Shown here: positions 18,067-25,457 of the stretch, piece by piece
Position numbering within the stretch: position 1 is the first letter of the stretch
How the letters are laid out: the number at the start of each line of letters is the position of its first letter
The notes under the pieces: generated by a model
What the model saw: only the letters and a program-made list of their open reading frames with translations
Told to the model about the DNA's origin: nothing
The model's database searches: none
Translations under genes and position numbers: made by a program
Assembly (NCBI GenBank): GCA_002716385.1
Contig: PBAX01000021.1
Span: 1-64,000 of the forward strand
Direction: 5' to 3'
From: Phycisphaerae bacterium
GTDB lineage: Bacteria > Planctomycetota > Phycisphaerae > Phycisphaerales > SM1A02
DNA length: 64,000 nt

Positions 18067-18147
18067 TGGATGCTGACCTCAAGCAGGTTTCCCGGAATTC
18101 GTACGACCACTCTAACCAATGATGGACGATCTGCCGACCCGAGCCTG

Positions 18148-19035
18148 TCAGGCCTCCAGCCCGATGACGTCCAGTCCACCGACGGGATCGAGAATGCCCA
18201 GTCGCGAGGTCTCGCTGAAGAAGGTGTTGAGCGCCGCCTGCCCCTGATCACCGACGTCGATCGTCCATTTGTTCACGTACATGTCGACGAACTTCTCGGC
18301 CATCGATCGATCGATCCCACGACCCCAGTTCAAGGCCCATTCGACGGCCTGGTCCTTGTGTGCCATCGCCCATTCGACGGATGACCGAAGGATCGCCGAA
18401 ACCTCCTCCAACGACCCTGGGCCACCAAGCGTTTCGACATCCCTACGTATCGCATTGCCCCCAAGTGGAAGCTGGAGCCCGGTCTTCCCCTTCCACCAGG
18501 CCCCCAGATCCACGACCAGATGAAGACCGGCGTCGGCGAAGGTCAACTGACCTTCATGAATCACCAGCCCGGCATCGAAGCGACCGGCGACGACTTCATC
18601 GATGATCTGATCGAACGGAACGACTTCGTTTGGAAGCGGCTGGCCATCCAGCAGCATTCGAGCCGTCGCCAAGGCGGACGTTCGTGCACCGGGCACCGCC
18701 GTCACTGGAGGCGACGCAATGTAGTCCTCGAGCGAGATCGGATTTCTCGACACGATCCGAGGCCCATACCCGTCGCCGAGGGATGCACCGCAGGCGGTCA
18801 AGGCGTATTGCGACTGAACGGCCGGGTAGTGCGCGCAGCTGATGGCCGTGATCTCGTACCGGGCCTGTTCCGCCTCCTGATTCAGTCGTTCGATGTCCTC
18901 GGCCACCAGCTCGAATCGCCATCGTCCGGTATCGACCTGAGGACCGCTGCCATCAATCCCGACGAGAGGCCACCACATGAAGGCGTCATCCGGATCAGGG
19001 CTATGTGCCAGTCGCAACAGAATGGAATCACTCAC
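18148..19035 (-). CDS. mqnD: 1,4-dihydroxy-6-naphthoate synthase of the futalosine pathway
   Basis: MqnD converts cyclic de-hypoxanthine futalosine to 1,4-dihydroxy-6-naphthoate in the alternative menaquinone pathway. The N-terminal HSPDPDDAFMWWPL matches the SPCPNDTFMF-type motif. GLVIHEGQLTFADAGLHLV, DLGAWWKGKTG and LPLGGNAIRRD match MqnD specifically, and the length (295) fits. The start is GTG, embedded in a GTGA overlap with the acyl-CoA ligase stop, so translation is probably coupled. MqnA, MqnB and MqnC are not in the window. Confidence 0.9.
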   Translation of the reverse strand: MSDSILLRLAHSPDPDDAFMWWPLVGIDGSGPQVDTGRWRFELVAEDIERLNQEAEQARYEITAISCAHYPAVQSQYALTACGASLGDGYGPRIVSRNPISLEDYIASPPVTAVPGARTSALATARMLLDGQPLPNEVVPFDQIIDEVVAGRFDAGLVIHEGQLTFADAGLHLVVDLGAWWKGKTGLQLPLGGNAIRRDVETLGGPGSLEEVSAILRSSVEWAMAHKDQAVEWALNWGRGIDRSMAEKFVDMYVNKWTIDVGDQGQAALNTFFSETSRLGILDPVGGLDVIGLEA

Positions 19036-20504
19036 GAGACACCTTCCGTATCGGCGCTGAGCGCCCTTCTGAGAACCTTGCCCGTGGGATTCCTCGGCAA
19101 TGCCTCGAGACGACGAATCTCACGAGGAACCTTGTAGCCGGCAAGCGATTCACGGCACCAGCTTCTCAGGGCCGCGGGATCGAACTCGGCATCCTCGACC
19201 GTTTCGATGAAGGCCAGAGGCACCTCGCCACGCGATGGATCGGTGACACCGATGACCGCCGCTTCGGACACCGAAGGATGCCGAACAAGCACCTCCTCGA
19301 TTTCCCGAGGGAAGACGTTCTCGCCACCGATGATCAGCATCTCCTTGATTCGACCGGTGATGGACAGGTAGCCATCCTTGTCAATGCGAGCCATGTCCCC
19401 CGTCCTGAGATACCCCTCCTCATTGATCGCCGCCGCGGTCTCCTCGGGCATCTTGTAGTAGCCCTGCATCACATTGCCGCCGCGAATCCAGAGCTCGCCA
19501 TCCTCGCCCGGAGGCATTCGCCCACCATCGTCCCCGACGATGATCTGCTCGATGCCATCAAGGCTCCGCCCAACGGTGCCGCGGCGCTCCTCCGAGGGAA
19601 GTGTCCAGTTGGTGACCGGCGATGTCTCCGTCATTCCAAAGCCCTCGCAGATCCGCTTGCCGAAACGTTCCGCGAATCCTTCGTAGACGGCGTCAGGCAG
19701 CGGCTCCCCACCCGAGACGATGTAGCGAAGCGAATCGAAATCGGTCGGTCTGGCCGACTTCGACTGGACCAACGCGTTGTACATGGATGGGATCGCCATG
19801 AAGGCGGTGGGCTGGCATCGACGAAGAAGATCGAAGACACGAACCACCTTGAACTGGGCCGTGTACAGGGCCTTGCATCCGAGGCTGAATGGAAGAATCG
19901 TGCAGACACAGAGTCCGAAGCTGTGAAACTGTGGCAGTACGCCCAGGAAACAGTCGCGACTCGTGAATTCGGCCCATCGACGACATTGATCCACATTCGT
20001 GACAAGATTGTCACCACTGAGCATGACGCCCTTGGGACGTCCCGATGTACCCGAGGTGTAGAGAATCACCGAAGTGTGAGAACCGGGCTGCTTGATGGCC
20101 CGTTTCATGGGAGGCAGGCCACTGGCATTCATCTTGTCCATTCTCAACGATGTGATCCCCGATGGCATGTCGCCAAATCGGTCAAGCATGGCACTGGCCG
20201 TGACGACCGTGTCGATCTCGGAATGATCGATGATGTAGTCGAGTTCATCACGAGCCAGCAGGTAGTTGAGCGGAACGATCGTCCTTCCACAGAGCCAACT
20301 GGCGGCCATGGCGATCGGAAAGGCGCCGGACGTGGGCAGAAAGATCCCGACATTGGGCGAATCGGTCGTCTGGGCAATCAACTTCGCCAGATGGCGCGCG
20401 GCCACCCACATCATGCCACCCCGCCACTGTCTCTGATCGTCCTCGCAGACGACTCGAAGAGGCTTGTTTCTCCAATTCCGAAGTATGGGAGCCAGTAACT
20501 GCAT
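19032..20504 (-). CDS. AMP-forming acyl-CoA synthetase (adenylating enzyme)
   Basis: 490-residue class I adenylate-forming enzyme. ATP-binding loop YTSGTSGRPKGVM, the A5-like GFGMTETSPV, A7-like YLRTGDMARIDKDGYLSITGR and a C-terminal PTGKVLRR with the catalytic Lys are all present, so it should be active. Probable substrate is a fatty or aromatic acid; sequence alone does not decide. The ATG at 20504 (AAGGTG upstream) gives a normal N-terminus; an upstream in-frame extension would cross into the divergent gene's promoter. Translationally coupled to mqnD. Confidence 0.9.
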   Translation of the reverse strand: MQLLAPILRNWRNKPLRVVCEDDQRQWRGGMMWVAARHLAKLIAQTTDSPNVGIFLPTSGAFPIAMAASWLCGRTIVPLNYLLARDELDYIIDHSEIDTVVTASAMLDRFGDMPSGITSLRMDKMNASGLPPMKRAIKQPGSHTSVILYTSGTSGRPKGVMLSGDNLVTNVDQCRRWAEFTSRDCFLGVLPQFHSFGLCVCTILPFSLGCKALYTAQFKVVRVFDLLRRCQPTAFMAIPSMYNALVQSKSARPTDFDSLRYIVSGGEPLPDAVYEGFAERFGKRICEGFGMTETSPVTNWTLPSEERRGTVGRSLDGIEQIIVGDDGGRMPPGEDGELWIRGGNVMQGYYKMPEETAAAINEEGYLRTGDMARIDKDGYLSITGRIKEMLIIGGENVFPREIEEVLVRHPSVSEAAVIGVTDPSRGEVPLAFIETVEDAEFDPAALRSWCRESLAGYKVPREIRRLEALPRNPTGKVLRRALSADTEGVS

Positions 20505-20590
20505 GAAAACACCTTGGGAGACAGGGCCACGATCACCGATGGAACGGATTGCAGTGTACTCTTGTGAGCATCCACGGATGGAGAACCCAC

Positions 20591-21337
20591 ATGCCACGCA
20601 TACTCCCCGCCCTGCTGACCATGCTCGCACTCACCGGCTGTAACGCCTCGCAGGGCAACAGCTCGGCGATCTCACTTGCCTCGGCCCGGTATGAATCGGG
20701 AAGATTCGATCAGGCCCGCATGGCCGCCAAGCCACTCCTGTCGAAATCCAACGCCGAGGCGGATCAGGCCGCCTGGATCATCGGCCTCTGCGACTATCGA
20801 CAAGGTCGATTGAATGATGCACGCAAGCAGTTCCGATTCGTCGCATCCGGGCCGGACCCCGAACTGTCCGCCCAGGCGAGGGTGATGCTGGCGCAGATCG
20901 AACTGGCCGATGGCAAGCCGTCGATATGCCTGGCCAGTCTCGACCGGGCTTGGCCCCAACTTCCTTCGGTGCACAAACGGCGGGCCGCTGAAATCGCCGT
21001 GGCGGCAGCCCGTGAACTGGATGATTCCACCGCCGTCAATCAGTGGCTCGACAGAATGCCTGCCGCGCCATCCCGAACAACACCGGAACTGGCCTCGCTT
21101 CGAGATCGGTTCACCCTTCAGGTCGGCGCATACAAGAACAAGTCCAGCGCGGAGCAGCTCAAGGCCAACATGGATGGCAGGAATTCGGGACTCGGCGATG
21201 CCACCATTCGAACTCGAACGGATCGAAGGGGCCAGACGCTCTACCTGGTGCAGATCGGATCCTTCTCCTCCCGATCCGCGGCGAAGGCCGCGCGTGGACG
21301 AATCCCCGGGCAGGACTCCGTCGTCGTCGCGCAGTAG
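20591..21337 (+). CDS. SPOR-domain lipoprotein with TPR-like region
   Basis: 248 residues. Start at 20591 is supported by GGAG upstream and by a lipoprotein signal MPRILPALLTMLALTGC (Cys17). Residues 30-160 form helical repeats (SGRFDQARMAAKPLLSKS, YRQGRLNDARKQFRFV) like TPRs. The C-terminal ~75 residues (FTLQVGAYKNKSSAEQLKAN, TLYLVQIGSFSSRSAAKAA) are a SPOR domain, which binds peptidoglycan stripped of stem peptides, often at division sites. A cell-wall role is likely. TACTCT about 29 bases upstream may be the -10. Confidence 0.87.
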   Translation: MPRILPALLTMLALTGCNASQGNSSAISLASARYESGRFDQARMAAKPLLSKSNAEADQAAWIIGLCDYRQGRLNDARKQFRFVASGPDPELSAQARVMLAQIELADGKPSICLASLDRAWPQLPSVHKRRAAEIAVAAARELDDSTAVNQWLDRMPAAPSRTTPELASLRDRFTLQVGAYKNKSSAEQLKANMDGRNSGLGDATIRTRTDRRGQTLYLVQIGSFSSRSAAKAARGRIPGQDSVVVAQ

Positions 21338-21346
21338 CGGCGCCGG

Positions 21347-22543
21347 TCAGAACGCCAGACCGTTTCGGATGAGATGCTCGTAGTCCTCCGGTCGGTTGTA
21401 GACATGAGCGGAGAGTCGAACCCACCATCGATTCGCCCAGTCGTGAACAGCCGCGTCGATGCGATGATGTTCCCTCAACCAGATTCGCCAGTCCTCGATG
21501 TCATCAAAATGGCCCTTGACAGTGTCCGGCAGTGCGATGGTCCGCATCGAGGTGGCACGACTGGATTCAGGTACATCCAACGGCTCGACCGACCATTCCT
21601 CGCAGAGCCTGCCCGTCGCCCAGGACACCAGATCGCGATTGTGGGCCTGCACGGCATCCCATCCAAAGCGAGATTCGAACCAGTCGATGGCGGAGGGAAC
21701 GGCGAAGAATGCGGATGGGTCCCGAGTACCCGTCCATGCGAATTCCTGCTGATAGCCCTCACCCAGATCGTGGCTGATCACGATCGGGTGGATCGATGAC
21801 TGGTGAGACGGATGGACATGCAGAAAGGCCGCCCCAAGAGGAGCGGACACCCATTTGTGCAGATTGCCCGTGTAGTAGTCGGCGCCGAGCTCGGCGACAT
21901 TCAACGGCATCATGCCGGGAACATGGGCACCATCGACCATGACCGGGACATCGAGCTCATGACATCGATCGATGACTTCCTTCACTGGAAACAGCATGGC
22001 AGTCGGCGAAGAGACATGATCGACCATGACCAGACAGGTGTCTCGATCCACGTGACTCATGATGGAATCGACGATTCCGGCTTCATCGGGCATGGGAGGC
22101 TCGATCACCACCGTCCGCATATCGGCACCGGAACGATCGCACACGTGTCGAACGGTCTGATTGACCGCGTTGTAGCCATGACAGGTCGCGACGATGTTCT
22201 GATCGGAACGAGGGCTGATCGATCGTAGTACGGAGTTCACGGCTTCCGAGGCGTTGATGACCGAAACGAGGTCATCGATATCACAACCGACCAGATCGGC
22301 GACACGAGAACGAGCCTGATCCAGAAGCGACTGGCCGCGATACACGAGCACATCGAACGGATCGGCATCAAGCTGCTCCTTGATGGCGAGCTGGGCCGCC
22401 GAGACATCCCGCGGTCTGGCACCGAAGCTTCCATGATTCAGGAAGGTGGTCTCGGGGTTCAGAGACCAGAACTCGATGCCTGACCCCTCCAGAGGAATGG
22501 GCGGTGCGTCGCTGACCAGAGATTGAACGGAAGATGATTTCAT
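21347..22543 (-). CDS. Class V aminotransferase-family PLP enzyme
   Basis: 398 residues, fold type I PLP enzyme related to cysteine desulfurases and isopenicillin-N epimerase. The N-terminal TTFLNHGSFGARP, DHVSSPTAMLFPVKEVI, VDGAHVPGMMPL and the PLP-lysine motif NLHKW (K230) support this. The LNHGSFG start is typical of the epimerase-like branch, but the reaction is not assignable. I start at the ATG at 22543: TACGCT lies 6 bases upstream and there is no ribosome-binding site. Convergent with the SPOR gene, 9 bases apart. Confidence 0.87.
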   Translation of the reverse strand: MKSSSVQSLVSDAPPIPLEGSGIEFWSLNPETTFLNHGSFGARPRDVSAAQLAIKEQLDADPFDVLVYRGQSLLDQARSRVADLVGCDIDDLVSVINASEAVNSVLRSISPRSDQNIVATCHGYNAVNQTVRHVCDRSGADMRTVVIEPPMPDEAGIVDSIMSHVDRDTCLVMVDHVSSPTAMLFPVKEVIDRCHELDVPVMVDGAHVPGMMPLNVAELGADYYTGNLHKWVSAPLGAAFLHVHPSHQSSIHPIVISHDLGEGYQQEFAWTGTRDPSAFFAVPSAIDWFESRFGWDAVQAHNRDLVSWATGRLCEEWSVEPLDVPESSRATSMRTIALPDTVKGHFDDIEDWRIWLREHHRIDAAVHDWANRWWVRLSAHVYNRPEDYEHLIRNGLAF

Positions 22544-22549
22544 TTCAAA

Positions 22550-22555
22550 AGCGTA
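22550..22555 (-). promoter_or_regulatory. -10-like element for the class V aminotransferase gene
   Basis: TACGCT on the minus strand, six bases (TTTGAA), then ATG. A weaker hexamer than the others but in the same register. Confidence 0.35.
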
Positions 22556-22636
22556 GCGAAGAAGGCAGGTTTGCCAACGTGGTGACCAAAAAGAGCCTGA
22601 GGGGCCGAGAATCACCGCTTTCAGGACAGAGGGAGG

Positions 22637-22665
22637 TGGAATTTCTGTAAGGTTGGTGTTATGCT
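22637..22665 (+). promoter_or_regulatory. Possible promoter for lexA leader/RNA
   Basis: TATGCT at 22660-22665 with a poor -35 match TGGAAT at 22637-22642 (17-base spacer). Start would fall near 22672, where the inverted-repeat-rich stretch begins. Confidence 0.35.
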
Positions 22666-22668
22666 AAC

Positions 22669-23152
22669 GGATACCGAACACTCTGGTCGATAGGAAGTTC
22701 AAGTAATCGACTGGTTCTTGTCGAGGAGTACTCCGCTTGAGGTAGTCCAGCAAGTCCGGACCACAAGATGTTGTGGAAGGCCGGAAATCGCTGAGAAGGC
22801 CAGGATGGGTCAGGCGGGTCCGATGTCAGGGAAGAGGCGGACCTGCCGACACCCGCACCTCCAGAAGCAGGCCAGCGATTGCAGGACGAATCAACAGGAA
22901 GCCCGAAACGGGAAGACCAAGAGGGAGTGTTAGGTAAATGGGACAGCCACTTGTACAACTCGGACCAGGCGGAGATTTCCGGACAGACCTGGTCATTCAG
23001 GAGAACGCTGCGGGAGATGGATTGCCAAAGCTGATTGCGCAGGCGGGACACGATCTGATGGCGGGAAGAAACGTCAGGCCGATGTCCACTGCGATTCTGC
23101 GAGGCCCCAGGACCTGGCTTGATCGACTGTTTGGAATTGAACGACCGGTACC
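22669..23152 (+). ncRNA. Candidate structured RNA or long structured leader of lexA
   Basis: Possible closing helix: 22669-22676 with 23146-23152 (one bulged A). Hairpin 22755-22785: TCCGG/CCGGA outside CCACAA/TTGTGG. Long helix AATCGCTG (22786-22793) with CAGCGATT (22873-22880), which encloses the 10-bp helix 22813-22822/22838-22847 and GGGT/ACCC. Further hairpins: CCCG-AAA-CGGG (22902-22912) and GACCAGG/CCTGGTC (22963-22969, 22988-22994) around CGGA-GATT-TCCG. The loop GTTCAA (22697-22702) can pair with TTGAAC (23137-23142) as a pseudoknot. No RNase P, tmRNA, SRP or intron core signatures were found. A separate RNA or a lexA 5' leader are both possible; strand is inferred from lexA. Confidence 0.4.
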
Positions 23153-23208
23153 TGCTGTTGCAGATGCATCGACGACAGGAAATTGCTCGGAATACGATGA
23201 GGACAACA

Positions 23209-23829
23209 ATGAATCTGACACCCAAACAACTTCGAATCGTTCAGTTGATCAGAGAAAGCCGGCTTACCAACGGCTATTCGCCGACGATGCAGGAGCTCGC
23301 GGAAGCAACCGGCGTCAGCAAGGTCACCGCATTCGAACACGTACAGGCACTGATACGGAAAGGCGTGCTCGAGCGAGAGGCGCACAAGGCACGCTCTTTG
23401 TCAATCGTTGAAGACGCTCCGCTTCCCGATGAGGCTGCGCCGCTGCAATTCCCGTTGGTGGGACGAATTGCCGCGGGCATGCCCATCGAGAAGTGCGCCC
23501 AGGACGACATGCTCGATGTGGAGAATCTCGTCGGACCGCGGCTGGGATCCAATGCCGGTACCTTTGCACTACGAGTCGAAGGCGAATCCATGAAGGATGA
23601 GGGGATCCTTGATGGCGACTACGTACTTGTGGAACGTCGCAACACGGCCAGGGACGGAGAACGTGTGGTGGCACTTCTTCCTGATGGAGAAACCACCCTA
23701 AAGACCATCTACCGGGAACCGGATGGAAACATCAGGCTTCAGCCGGCCAATGACGACTTCGAGCCCATCATTGTGCCCAACTGCCAGATCCAGGGAGTCG
23801 TCACGGCTGTCCTGCGATCCTATCGCTAG
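23209..23829 (+). CDS. lexA: LexA repressor
   Basis: SOS-response repressor, autocleaved when RecA is activated. The 206-residue product has an N-terminal winged helix-turn-helix (MNLTPKQLRIVQLI, SPTMQELAEATGVSKVTAFEHV) and an S24 peptidase domain: cleavage site Ala89-Gly90, nucleophile Ser127 (VEGESMKDEGI) and Lys165 (TTLKTIYRE). I prefer the ATG at 23209 over 23197 because GAGG sits 8 bases before it and MNLTPKQ matches LexA starts. No operator of a known LexA type was recognised upstream. Overlaps convergent dprA by 29 bases. Confidence 0.94.
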   Translation: MNLTPKQLRIVQLIRESRLTNGYSPTMQELAEATGVSKVTAFEHVQALIRKGVLEREAHKARSLSIVEDAPLPDEAAPLQFPLVGRIAAGMPIEKCAQDDMLDVENLVGPRLGSNAGTFALRVEGESMKDEGILDGDYVLVERRNTARDGERVVALLPDGETTLKTIYREPDGNIRLQPANDDFEPIIVPNCQIQGVVTAVLRSYR

Positions 23830-24742
23830 AACGGACCTGCCTCAGCCACCCCTGATCCTCCAAGCACTGCAACAAGGTGTCGGGGGAATCGACCAATGCG
23901 GCCCAGCCGTTCGATATCGCTTCGTGGCAACCGCTCGAGTGCGGCCGTTCGACTGAACCGGGAACCGCCCACGCCTCCCCACCGTGATCCTCCAAGGACA
24001 TCCGTGCCGTGATCATTGCGCCGCTTCGACGAGGTGCTTCGATGACGAGCACGCCAATGCTCAATCCCGAAACGATCCTGTTTCGTCGAGGGAACTGCCC
24101 TGGACGTGGTGGCTGCCCATGAGCATGTTCACTGACCAGCACTCCACCAGCACCGACCACCTCCTCAAACAGTCCATCATGCTCGGGTGGATAGACATGC
24201 CCCAGCCCCGAACCCATGACGACGACCGTCTTGCCTCCGGACTTCATCGCGGAGCGATGAACCTGAGCATCGATGCCTCTGGCGCCGCCTGATACGACCG
24301 TAATGCCCGCTCCAGCCAATGCCGAGGAGAATCTCGCGGCCTGTCTCAACCCGTAGGGCGAACATCTTCTCGTGCCAACAACGGCAATGCACAATCCACC
24401 GTCCACCAATGAGCCACCTCGTACCCTGAGCACCGTGGGAGGATCGGGAATATTACAGAGCCTGGTTGGATAGCCCATCTGCTGAAAGAGAAGATACCGT
24501 CCCCCCACTCGTAGCAATGAGGACTGATCGGATCTGGGATCACTTGATGAAAGTGCACGCGAGATCGCCTCAGCTGCCTCCATCCGCAAGCCACATCGAG
24601 CCGAGATCTCCGAAGGGTCCGACGCCAGAATCCTGCGAGGACAGTCGAAACCATTGAGCAGTCGACGTGCGATCGCCGGACCGATTCCATCGGCGGCGAG
24701 AATCGTCAACCAATTCATGTCGATGCCGGACGATGCTTCCAT
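23801..24742 (-). CDS. dprA: DNA-processing protein A
   Basis: Loads RecA on incoming single-stranded DNA during natural transformation. 313 residues with the Rossmann DprA/Smf core: VGTRRCSPYG, SGGARGID, FPRRNRIVSGLS and SGAMITARMS. An N-terminal helical region (ADGIGPAIARRLLNGF) resembles the SAM/HhH-like part. The end overlaps lexA tail-to-tail by 29 bases. TAGATT lies 6 bases before the ATG with no ribosome-binding site, so a leaderless mRNA is possible; an alternative start is Met9. Confidence 0.93.
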   Translation of the reverse strand: MEASSGIDMNWLTILAADGIGPAIARRLLNGFDCPRRILASDPSEISARCGLRMEAAEAISRALSSSDPRSDQSSLLRVGGRYLLFQQMGYPTRLCNIPDPPTVLRVRGGSLVDGGLCIAVVGTRRCSPYGLRQAARFSSALAGAGITVVSGGARGIDAQVHRSAMKSGGKTVVVMGSGLGHVYPPEHDGLFEEVVGAGGVLVSEHAHGQPPRPGQFPRRNRIVSGLSIGVLVIEAPRRSGAMITARMSLEDHGGEAWAVPGSVERPHSSGCHEAISNGWAALVDSPDTLLQCLEDQGWLRQVRSSDRIAGQP

Positions 24743-24748
24743 GAATGG

Positions 24749-24754
24749 AATCTA
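24749..24754 (-). promoter_or_regulatory. -10 element for leaderless dprA transcript
   Basis: TAGATT on the minus strand, six bases (CCATTC), then the dprA ATG. Confidence 0.45.
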
Positions 24755-24839
24755 GATCACACATTGGACTCGCACCGCTGGCACGACATGACTTCCTGAG
24801 CGGGCTCAATGGCAAGGGAACGACAAATTTCAAATGACG

Positions 24840-25373
24840 TCAGTCTCGACGGGCAGCGTTGGGACCCATCACAAGCCCCACGCACAGACACATGCCCCCG
24901 GCACCGAGGAACCAGAGCCTCCGTGGACCGCTGGCCATTCGTTCCAGAAGAGACGGTTGGAATTCCAGATCGGGCGAGCCTTCAGCCAGCACCATTGATT
25001 GCTTGGCGGAAGCATCCAGCCATTGAAGGACATCCGATGGGGCCTCGAGGTCCCGGAGAACGGGCTCGCTGCCGTGGGGTGTACGATTCAAATCGGCATT
25101 CCAGATACGAGCCACTGTTTCATCATCGCGATGCATCTGATCCAGCAAAGCGGTGGATCGAGCCAGATACGCCTGCGAACGCGACTCGGCGATTCGAGCT
25201 ATTTCCAGCTGTTGTCCCAGCAGACGATTCTCCTGAACAGCCGGTATCAGGATTCCAGTCGAAAGGACGATCATGCCCAGCAATACGAACAACCAACCTG
25301 CATCCAGACAAGCTATGCCTGATGGAAGACGCAGTCGGCTGAAACGGCCATGCACTGGATCTGAATCTCTCAC
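24840..25373 (-). CDS. Small hypothetical membrane protein
   Basis: No family recognised. From a GTG at 25373 the product has 177 residues with two membrane segments: AGWLFVLLGMIVLSTGILIP near the N-terminus and RLWFLGAGGMCLCVGLVMG at the C-terminus. A helical, charged region (IARIAESRSQAYLARSTALL) lies between and is probably outside the cytoplasm. Start choice is uncertain: earlier in-frame codons run through the divergent dehydrogenase's start and no good ribosome-binding site is seen. It sits 97 bases upstream of dprA on the same strand. Confidence 0.6.
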   Translation of the reverse strand: MRDSDPVHGRFSRLRLPSGIACLDAGWLFVLLGMIVLSTGILIPAVQENRLLGQQLEIARIAESRSQAYLARSTALLDQMHRDDETVARIWNADLNRTPHGSEPVLRDLEAPSDVLQWLDASAKQSMVLAEGSPDLEFQPSLLERMASGPRRLWFLGAGGMCLCVGLVMGPNAARRD

Positions 25374-25457
25374 GGAGCTTCTATCGGCGAAGGAGGCCGG
25401 AAATGGCCAGACTCTCCTCCCGTAAAGCGGCTGCTGGCGTGTATCGTTGACATCCAG

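Larger units (their letters stand above)
22544..23208. other. 665-base gene-free stretch upstream of lexA
   Basis: No open frame here looks protein-coding: frames on both strands are Arg/Ser-rich, lack family motifs, and the best plus-strand one (22938-23411) runs far into lexA in another frame. The stretch is instead full of inverted repeats; see the RNA candidate inside it. Confidence 0.6.

Noticed and set aside
19005-20498. A 497-codon plus-strand frame opposite the acyl-CoA ligase
   Set aside because: Arg/His/Gly-rich, no family motif, complete antisense overlap with a clear enzyme gene.
22669-23152. RNase P RNA, tmRNA, SRP RNA or group I/II intron
   Set aside because: The conserved GAGGAAAGUCC and ACAGA-type cores of RNase P, the tRNA-like ends of tmRNA, the GGAAGG SRP loop and intron catalytic cores are all missing, although the outer pairing loosely recalls RNase P.
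22659-23225. A 188-codon minus-strand frame in the lexA upstream gap
   Set aside because: Ser/Arg/Trp-rich without motifs, looks like a non-coding strand.
22938-23411. A 157-codon plus-strand frame with a weak ribosome-binding site before lexA
   Set aside because: Runs about 200 bases into lexA in another frame; the C-terminal part is Arg/Gly shadow sequence, and inverted repeats cross its beginning.
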